This document shows positions 54,604 to 61,123 of a stretch of 64,000 nucleotides of DNA, piece after piece. Each line of letters opens with the position of its first letter. Position 1 is the stretch's first letter. The stretch lies in NCBI RefSeq assembly GCF_002563895.1, contig NZ_PDJB01000001.1, positions 3,331,501 to 3,395,500 of the forward strand, in the 5' to 3' direction. The notes beneath the pieces were generated by a model. That model had not been told where the DNA came from and made no database searches. It worked only from the letters and a program-made list of their open reading frames with translations. Position numbers and translations under genes: made by a program. Source of the stretch: Pseudomonas lurida. Its GTDB lineage: Bacteria > Pseudomonadota > Gammaproteobacteria > Pseudomonadales > Pseudomonadaceae.

Positions 54604-57600
54604 AGATCCTTGCCATCCGCCTGAAGAACCTCGCCTCCTTGGCAGGCCCGTTTGAGATCGACTTCACCGCCGAGCCCCTGGCCAGTGCCGGGTTGTTCGC
54701 GATTACCGGGCCGACCGGCGCCGGTAAAAGTACCCTGCTCGATGCGCTGTGCCTGGCGCTGTTTGGCGCGGTGCCGCGCCTGGGCGATACCGGCCAGGCG
54801 AAGATGCCGGATGCCGACAGCGATATTTCCATCGGCGACCCGCGCACGCTGCTGCGCCGAGGCACCGGCGGCGGTTATGCCGAGGTGGATTTTGTCGGCG
54901 TCAACGGCCGTCGCTATCGCGCACGCTGGGAAGCCAATCGCGCCCGCGACAAGGCCAGCGGCAAGCTGCAGAACAGCCGCCAAAGCCTGTTCGACCTGGA
55001 CAGCGACCAACTGCTGGCCAGCCAGAAAACCGAGTACAAGACCCAGTTGGAACTGGCCCTCGGCTTGAACTTCGAACAGTTCACCCGCGCCGTGCTGCTG
55101 GCACAAAGCGAGTTCAGCGCCTTCCTCAAGGCCAACGACAACGAGCGCAGCGAACTGCTGGAGAAGCTCACCGACACGGCCCTGTACACGCAACTCGGGC
55201 GGCGCGCCTTCGACAAGGCCAAAGAGGCCAGGGACGCGCACAAGCAGTTGCAGGATCAAGCCACCGGCGTGGTGCCCCTGGCCCCCGAAGCGCGGGTCGA
55301 ACTGGATCAGCAATTCGACGCGGCGCAACACCACCTCAAGACCCAGCAAGCCCAGCTCAAGCAGTTGGAGTTGCAGCACACGTGGCTCAAGGAGCTGCGC
55401 GAATGGCAGGAACGCCAACGCGACGCTACCGAACAGCTGCAACGAGCGCAGCAGGATTGGGATAACCAGGCCCCACAACGCCAGGACCTGAGCCGCCTGG
55501 ATCAATTGGCGCCGCACCGTCATCAGTTCGCACGCCAGGCCGAGCTAAGTACCCTGCTTGCCCCGCTGGCCGCGCAAATTCAGTTGCACAGTCAACGACA
55601 AACCGACCTGCACACCCGCCAGGCGCAGGCCCAGCAACAACAAGCTACTGCGCAAAGCGCGCTGGCCACGGCCCTGAAACACCAGGGCGATGCCGTGCCT
55701 CTGCTGCGCCAGGCGTTTGAAGCGCAAAGCACCCTGGCCCATTTGACCAAGGAGCTGGCCAAGCGCACCGAGGACCAACAGCAGCAGGGCAATGCCTGCA
55801 CCGAAGGCCAATCGCTGCTCAATGGCCTGCTGGAAAAACAGCAGCATGTCGCCGAACGCCTGCAACGCCTGGCTACCGAGCTTGATCACAGCGCCGCCCT
55901 CGCCCCGCTGAGCGAGGCCTGGAGCGCCTACCGCGACCGTCTGCAACAGCTCATGCTGATCGGCAATCGCCTGAACAAAGGCCAGGCTGAACTGCCGCAA
56001 TTGGAACAACGCGCCACCGACGCCGCCGAACAGTTCACCCGGCAACGCGAGGCCCTGGACCTGCTGTACCAGGAGGCCGGTGCCGAACCCCATGCCGTGG
56101 CCGAGCAGATCCAGTTACTGGCCAGCCTGCTGCAGGACAATCGCAAACAGCAACGCGCCTTCGAAGACCTGACGCGCTTGTGGGACAGCCAGCAACAGCT
56201 GGACCAGCACGCCGCCGCCCTCACGCAAAAACTGACGGCCGCCGCGCAACAACGCGAGCAACTGAACCAGACCGGCCTGCAAACCAAGGCGGAACTGACC
56301 GTTGCCGAGCAGACGCTGACCGTGACCAAACAGCTGTTGGAGCGCCAGCGCCTTGCCCGTAGCGCGAGCGTCGAGGAGTTACGCGAGCAGTTGCAGGATG
56401 ACCAGCCCTGCCCAGTGTGCGGCAGCCATGAACACCCGTATCACCAGCCCGAAGCCCTGCTGCAAAGCCTCGGTCGCCATGACGAAAACGAAGAAGCCTC
56501 GGCGCAGAAAGTCGTGGACTCCCTCAAGGAAAAACTCACCGAGCTGCGCGGCGAAGTGGGTGGCCTGATCGCCCAGCAGAAGGAATACCTGCAGCAGCAA
56601 GAGCAACTGATTGCGCAACAGCAAGCCCTCAAGCCGAGCCTGGACGCGCACCCACTGGCTACCGCGCTGTTCAATCAGGACGCAGCCAAGCGCGGCGCCT
56701 GGCTTGATCAACAGCTGGGCCAACTGACCCAAAGCATCGCCCAGGACGAACAACGCCAGGGCGCCCTGCTCAACCTGCAACAAAATGCCGGGCGCCTGCA
56801 GCAGCAGTTGCAAGCCGCCCAGGAAGCAAGCCAGCAGGCCCGTCAATTGCTGCTCGACCAGCAGCGCGAATTGGCCACCGACCGCGAACGCCTTGAGCAG
56901 GAGCTCAACGCGTTCACCAACCTGTTACCGGCACACACCCTGGAAGGTTTGCGCACCGAGCCGGCAGCCACCTTCATGCAGTTAGACCAGCAAGTCAGCC
57001 AGCGCCTTGAACAGTTGGGCCATCAACGTGACGAGCTGGCCGAGCAACAAGAACGCCAGCAGGCGATCGAGAAGGAGCAGACCCATCAGCAGCATCGCCA
57101 GCAACAGCTCGATACGCTGATTCAGCAGGTCACCGAGCTCACCGTCCAGCAGCAGACAGCCCAGGAAAAGCTCAGCGCGTTGCTCGGCGAGCACAGCAGC
57201 GCCGAGCAATGGCAACACCACCTGGATCAGGCGGTGACTCAGTCACGCCAAAGCGAGAGCGATGCCAGCAAACAGCTGCAAGAACTCCATAACGCGCTGA
57301 TCCAGCTGGCCGCCGACCTCAAGGCCCTGCAGGAACGCCAGCAGGCGTTGCAGGCCGAACAATACGCCCTCGACACGCGTATCAACGAATGGCGCGCCCT
57401 GCACCCGGAACTCGACGACGCCGGCCTCGACCGCTTGCTCGGCTACGATGACGCCCAGGTCAACCAACTGCGCCAGCAGCTGCAGCACAGCGAAAAAGCC
57501 GTCGAACAGGCCAAGGTGTTGCTGCAAGAGCGCGAACAACGCCTCGCCGAACACCAGGCCCTGCACAACGGCAACCTCGACGCCGAGGCACTGGACAGTG

Positions 57601-58238
57601 CCCTAGCCACGTTCAACCAGCAGGTGGTTGAGAGCGAGAAACAGTGTGCCGAGTTGCGCGCGCGCCAATCCGAAGACCAGCGCCGCCAGGATGCCAACCA
57701 GGCCTTTGCCGAGCAGATCGCCAAGGCCTATGACGAGTGGCAACGCTGGGCACGCCTGAATGCACTGATCGGCTCGGCCACCGGCGACACCTTCCGCAAG
57801 ATCGCCCAGGCCTACAACCTCGACTTGCTGGTGCACCACGCCAACGTGCAACTGCGCCAGCTGGTGCGCCGCTACCGCCTCAAGCGCGGTGGCAGCATGC
57901 TCGGCCTGTTGGTGATGGACACGGAAATGGGCGATGAGCTGCGCTCGGTGCATTCGTTGTCCGGCGGCGAAACCTTCCTGGTGTCCCTGGCGCTGGCTTT
58001 GGGCCTGGCGTCGATGGCCTCGAGCACACTGAAGATCGAGTCGCTGTTTATCGATGAAGGCTTCGGTAGCCTGGATCCGGAATCGCTGCAATTGGCAATG
58101 GACGCGCTGGACGGCTTGCAGGCCCAAGGGCGCAAGGTGGCGGTCATCTCCCATGTGCAGGAAATGCACGAGCGCATCCCGGTGCAGATCCAGGTCAAGC
58201 GCCAGGGGAATGGCCTGAGTACCCTGGAGGTCAAGTGA
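54600..58238 (+). CDS. sbcC: Exonuclease subunit SbcC
   Basis: A 1,212-residue SMC-like ATPase. Walker A GPTGAGKST near residue 37; long coiled coils very rich in Gln; the zinc hook CPVC at residues 604-607; then the ABC signature LSGGETFLVSLALALG and Walker B SLFIDEGFGSLDPE near the C terminus. It partners SbcD. It ends where the next gene starts (GTGA overlap). Confidence 0.96.
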   Translation: MKILAIRLKNLASLAGPFEIDFTAEPLASAGLFAITGPTGAGKSTLLDALCLALFGAVPRLGDTGQAKMPDADSDISIGDPRTLLRRGTGGGYAEVDFVGVNGRRYRARWEANRARDKASGKLQNSRQSLFDLDSDQLLASQKTEYKTQLELALGLNFEQFTRAVLLAQSEFSAFLKANDNERSELLEKLTDTALYTQLGRRAFDKAKEARDAHKQLQDQATGVVPLAPEARVELDQQFDAAQHHLKTQQAQLKQLELQHTWLKELREWQERQRDATEQLQRAQQDWDNQAPQRQDLSRLDQLAPHRHQFARQAELSTLLAPLAAQIQLHSQRQTDLHTRQAQAQQQQATAQSALATALKHQGDAVPLLRQAFEAQSTLAHLTKELAKRTEDQQQQGNACTEGQSLLNGLLEKQQHVAERLQRLATELDHSAALAPLSEAWSAYRDRLQQLMLIGNRLNKGQAELPQLEQRATDAAEQFTRQREALDLLYQEAGAEPHAVAEQIQLLASLLQDNRKQQRAFEDLTRLWDSQQQLDQHAAALTQKLTAAAQQREQLNQTGLQTKAELTVAEQTLTVTKQLLERQRLARSASVEELREQLQDDQPCPVCGSHEHPYHQPEALLQSLGRHDENEEASAQKVVDSLKEKLTELRGEVGGLIAQQKEYLQQQEQLIAQQQALKPSLDAHPLATALFNQDAAKRGAWLDQQLGQLTQSIAQDEQRQGALLNLQQNAGRLQQQLQAAQEASQQARQLLLDQQRELATDRERLEQELNAFTNLLPAHTLEGLRTEPAATFMQLDQQVSQRLEQLGHQRDELAEQQERQQAIEKEQTHQQHRQQQLDTLIQQVTELTVQQQTAQEKLSALLGEHSSAEQWQHHLDQAVTQSRQSESDASKQLQELHNALIQLAADLKALQERQQALQAEQYALDTRINEWRALHPELDDAGLDRLLGYDDAQVNQLRQQLQHSEKAVEQAKVLLQEREQRLAEHQALHNGNLDAEALDSALATFNQQVVESEKQCAELRARQSEDQRRQDANQAFAEQIAKAYDEWQRWARLNALIGSATGDTFRKIAQAYNLDLLVHHANVQLRQLVRRYRLKRGGSMLGLLVMDTEMGDELRSVHSLSGGETFLVSLALALGLASMASSTLKIESLFIDEGFGSLDPESLQLAMDALDGLQAQGRKVAVISHVQEMHERIPVQIQVKRQGNGLSTLEVK

Positions 58239-58831
58239 ACGAGACGCTGCTGTATTCGTTCCGGCGCTGCCCGTATGCGATGCGTGCGCGCCTGGCGTTG
58301 CGTTATTCAGGTGTCTGCGTACGCATCATCGAGGTGAGCCTCAAGGCCAAGCCGGCCGAGATGCTGGCACTCTCGCCCAAAGGCACGGTGCCGGTGTTGA
58401 GTGTGAATGGCGAGGTGATCGACGAAAGCCTGGCGATCATGCAATGGGCGCTGGCCCAGCACGATCCGGATAATTGGCGGCTGCAGGGTGATCCTTCAGT
58501 ACTCGCGTTGATCGACGAAAATGACCAGGGCTTCAAGTATCACTTGGATCGATACAAGTACGCCGAACGCTACCCGGAATACCCGATGGAACATTATCGG
58601 GCCGAGGGAGAAGTGTTCTTGCAGAAGTTGGAGGGGTTGCTGGCGGACCGCGCCTACTTGCTGGCCCATCATCCGAGCCTGGCGGACATGGCCCTGGCGC
58701 CGTTTGTGCGCCAGTTTGCCCATGTGGATCGGGACTGGTTTGCCCGTGCGCCCTACCCTCGGCTGCAGCGCTGGCTGGAAGCGTTTCTGCAATCGCCATT
58801 GTTCATCGGGGTGATGGCGAAGACCGCATGA
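58235..58831 (+). CDS. Glutathione S-transferase-like protein
   Basis: A 198-residue protein with an N-terminal thioredoxin-like GST domain (YSFRRCPYAMRARLAL, then GTVPVLSVNGEVIDESLAIM) and a helical C-terminal domain. The CPYA motif suggests a Cys-type (omega/beta-like) active site. The start is GTG 58235 with GGAGG upstream, overlapping the sbcC stop. It is the third gene of the sbcDC operon. Confidence 0.87.
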   Translation: MNETLLYSFRRCPYAMRARLALRYSGVCVRIIEVSLKAKPAEMLALSPKGTVPVLSVNGEVIDESLAIMQWALAQHDPDNWRLQGDPSVLALIDENDQGFKYHLDRYKYAERYPEYPMEHYRAEGEVFLQKLEGLLADRAYLLAHHPSLADMALAPFVRQFAHVDRDWFARAPYPRLQRWLEAFLQSPLFIGVMAKTA

Positions 58832-58900
58832 CGCGCGCAGTGGTCCTCGAACCGCTCACCGCACTGGCTGCGCAAAAACAGAGCGTTCTTAAAGTCCGGA

Positions 58901-59026
58901 TCAGCCTTCGACCAGGTTCAGCAATCGCTCACGGGCCATATCCGGCTCACCGTCCACCCCTTGCACCGAGGACAGGATGGGGGCGGAATAGAGGAACAGG
59001 ATTACTGCGGCGAGTCGGAGTGCCAT
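58901..59026 (-). CDS. Small exported peptide, 41 residues
   Basis: ATG 59026 reading leftward opens 41 codons ending TGA at 58901. The first 20 residues (MALRLAAVILFLYSAPILSS) look like a signal peptide or membrane anchor, followed by VQGVDGEPDMARERLLNLVE. CTGGAA precedes the start at reasonable spacing. A palindrome, ATTTGA-GCG-TCAAAT, lies 30 bases upstream. Below usual gene-calling size. Confidence 0.45.
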   Translation of the reverse strand: MALRLAAVILFLYSAPILSSVQGVDGEPDMARERLLNLVEG

Positions 59027-59055
59027 GCTGTCGATTCCAGGGAAAAGGCGTCAAT

Positions 59056-59070
59056 ATTTGAGCGTCAAAT
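59056..59070. promoter_or_regulatory. ATTTGA-GCG-TCAAAT palindrome
   Basis: Perfect six-base arms at 59056-59061 and 59065-59070, centred about 37 bases upstream of the 41-residue ORF. Possible operator; the binding protein is unknown. Confidence 0.35.
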
Positions 59071-59122
59071 TTAAACACATGGCAATGTGATATCAATCAT
59101 TTTTATTCAGCAGACGCACAAA

Positions 59123-59168
59123 CGCCAAACCACTCGAACGAGCCGGGCTTCGTTCCAGTGGTTTGGCG
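59123..59168. terminator. Strong 12-bp hairpin, possible terminator
   Basis: CGCCAAACCACT (59123-59134) and AGTGGTTTGGCG (59157-59168) pair perfectly. It lies 28 bases beyond the stop of the 59-residue gene, where a terminator would be expected, but only a short T-run follows on that strand. Confidence 0.5.
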
Positions 59169-59196
59169 TCTGCTTGAGTGCAGGGTCATTCAACGT

Positions 59197-59376
59197 TCAT
59201 TGCTGAGTCTTGTGATCCAGCGCGGCGTAGAAGTTGGCGCTTTGCTGCAGGTATTTCTGGGTGTAGGCGCTGGTGCTGGATTTTTTGCCGGAGACTTCCA
59301 CGCTGGCCGCAGCTGGCAGCGCGACAGTGGCGGAAACAGCGGAAGCGGCGATGATGGAGAAGAGATTCAGATTCAT
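59197..59376 (-). CDS. Small exported protein, 59 residues
   Basis: ATG 59376 opens 59 codons ending TGA at 59197. Signal peptide: MNLNLFSIIAASAVSATVAL, cleavage probably after PAAA, leaving a 35-residue mature peptide beginning SVEVSGKKSSTSAYTQKYLQ. AAGGG lies nine bases upstream. Ribosome site, signal peptide and a hairpin after the stop make this a real gene; the overlapping frame on the other strand has none of these. Function unknown. Confidence 0.7.
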   Translation of the reverse strand: MNLNLFSIIAASAVSATVALPAAASVEVSGKKSSTSAYTQKYLQQSANFYAALDHKTQQ

Positions 59377-59505
59377 GTCGGTAACCCTTGTGTTCGTTTG
59401 GTTGAGTGGCCGGGGAAGGCCTTGGAACCAAACTTACGCCCGAGGGCAGCACCATAGAAATGCTTTGAAACAGTAGCCGCTATTAATAGAATTAATACCA
59501 AGGGT

Positions 59506-59528
59506 CAGGCCCCGCACTGCGGGGCCTG
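59506..59528. repeat. GC-rich inverted repeat after the lactonase gene
   Basis: CAGGCCCCGC (59506-59515) and GCGGGGCCTG (59519-59528) with a three-base spacer, five bases beyond the lactonase stop. No T-run follows in the direction of transcription, so its role as terminator is uncertain. Confidence 0.5.
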
Positions 59529-59532
59529 TGGC

Positions 59533-60717
59533 TTATTGACGCACCAGGAACTTGAGGTCGCTGGGCGCATCAATCGCCAATTTCTGCACGGTTTTGCCCA
59601 GCAGACCCGTCTTGGGGTCACGTTCGACCACCACGATTTCATTGCTCTTCTGGTTGGCGATCAGCAAAAACCGGCCGCTTGGGTCCAAGGTGAACTCGCG
59701 CGGATGGTCGCCTTCCACGGAGCGGCGTTGCAGCTCCTTGAGGTGCGCGGTCGCCGGATCGATGCTGAACACCAGCAGCTGATTGGCCGTGCCACGGTTG
59801 CTCACGTAGAGAAACTTGCCATCACTGGATGCATGCAACGCAGCACCGGCCTTGTCGGACACCGGTTGCCCGGCGGCGAAGTCCACCAGCTGGGTCTGGG
59901 TCAGCTGGCCGTCCTTGTAATCGAACACCGCCACCTGTGCGCTCATCTCCGTGGTCAACCAGGCATGCTTGCCATCGGCGCTGAACAGCAAGTGGCGCGG
60001 CCCGCTGCCCGGTGGCAATTGCACCGAGGCCGGGTTGGCCGGGGTCAAGGGCAGCTCAGGGTTGGCCTTGGGGTCGTAGTGATAGGCAAACACCTTGTCT
60101 GCGCCCAGGTCCTGGACGAATACATAGTTGCCATCCGGCGACGACACCACCGAATGCACGTGGTTGGACGCCTGGCGCTCAGGGTTCACGCGGCTGGACG
60201 GGTGCCCGCTCAGTTGCACCGGGGCTGACAGCTTGCCCGTGGCGTCGACCGGCAAAACAGCCAGGCTGCCGCCCGGGTCTTCGAGCACCGAATAGTTGGC
60301 GACGAACAGATAGCGCCCGTCAGCGGCGACGCTGGAATGGGTCGGTTCACTGCCCAGGCTCTGCACCTGGTTGACCAAGGTGAGCTGATGGTTCTGCGGA
60401 TCAATGCTGTAGCTGCTCACGCGCCCAACCGAGTCCTTCTGGCCCGGCCCGTTTTCGTTGACCACGAACAGGTGTTTCTGGTCCTTGGAGACCGTCAGCC
60501 ACGACGGGTTGGCAGCCTTCGCCGCCAGTACCGGCTCGCCACTGAACTGGCCCTTGCGGCTGTCGAATTGCAGGCGATAGATCCCTTCGCTGGTGCCGGC
60601 GGTGTAACTGCCCACCAGCAACTCGTAGGTCTCGGCTGGTGCGGCCTGCGCCGACATCGCACCAACACTCCCTGCCATCAGCAGGGGCCAGAATTTACGC
60701 ATCATCATCGGCTTCAT
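59533..60717 (-). CDS. Exported lactonase-family seven-bladed beta-propeller
   Basis: A 394-residue protein of the 6-phosphogluconolactonase (YbhE/Pgl) propeller family. A signal peptide (about residues 1-26, ending AQA) precedes YELLVGSYTAGTSEGIYRL; repeated blades such as HLLFSADGKHAWLTTE and EFTLDPSGRFLLIANQ follow. The signal peptide places it in the periplasm, so phosphogluconolactone is an unlikely substrate. The start may be ATG 60717 or the ATG at 60708; both lie inside the end of the upstream DUF5629 gene. Confidence 0.9.
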   Translation of the reverse strand: MKPMMMRKFWPLLMAGSVGAMSAQAAPAETYELLVGSYTAGTSEGIYRLQFDSRKGQFSGEPVLAAKAANPSWLTVSKDQKHLFVVNENGPGQKDSVGRVSSYSIDPQNHQLTLVNQVQSLGSEPTHSSVAADGRYLFVANYSVLEDPGGSLAVLPVDATGKLSAPVQLSGHPSSRVNPERQASNHVHSVVSSPDGNYVFVQDLGADKVFAYHYDPKANPELPLTPANPASVQLPPGSGPRHLLFSADGKHAWLTTEMSAQVAVFDYKDGQLTQTQLVDFAAGQPVSDKAGAALHASSDGKFLYVSNRGTANQLLVFSIDPATAHLKELQRRSVEGDHPREFTLDPSGRFLLIANQKSNEIVVVERDPKTGLLGKTVQKLAIDAPSDLKFLVRQ

Positions 60718-60985
60718 CCTCGTCGTTATTGTTGCCGGTGAAGGCGCTCATGCAGATCAGGCGGTGCTCGCCCGAATCACCGGTAAGGGTCCAGCTGTGC
60801 AAGGTGTCATCGAAGGTGGCGGCCTGCACTTGCTCCAGGCTGAAGCTCCAGCGTTTTTCCGCGCGGCCGTCCATGGCAGTGATCAGCAGTTTTTCTTTGC
60901 CGAGTTCAAAGTCGAAGGCGTGCAGCCCATCGATTTCAAGCATGTCGGAGGTTTCAAGGACGGCAGGCAAATTATCAGTCATCAC
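60695..60985 (-). CDS. DUF5629-type small protein
   Basis: A 96-residue acidic cytoplasmic protein with LEIDGLHAFDFELGKEKLLI and a very acidic end (DEDEADDD). It resembles the Pseudomonas DUF5629 family. The end overlaps the lactonase start by 23 bases in another frame, so the acidic tail codons double as the lactonase ribosome-binding and start region. Function unknown. Confidence 0.75.
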   Translation of the reverse strand: MMTDNLPAVLETSDMLEIDGLHAFDFELGKEKLLITAMDGRAEKRWSFSLEQVQAATFDDTLHSWTLTGDSGEHRLICMSAFTGNNNDEDEADDDA

Positions 60986-61123
60986 AGTCTTTCATCAGGT
61001 TCAAAGGGCTAATCATAGGCCAGTTTGCTGCCAGGGCCTAAAACCATAACCCGCTACCGCCTGGCCGCAACGCAGCGCATTACCTTGCACGGGCGTGTCT
61101 TTATCCCCTGTAAAGGAATACCC

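Noticed and set aside
59158..59457. A 99-codon ORF on the plus strand
   Set aside because: No ribosome site and poor composition; the opposite strand holds a 59-residue gene with signal peptide and ribosome site.
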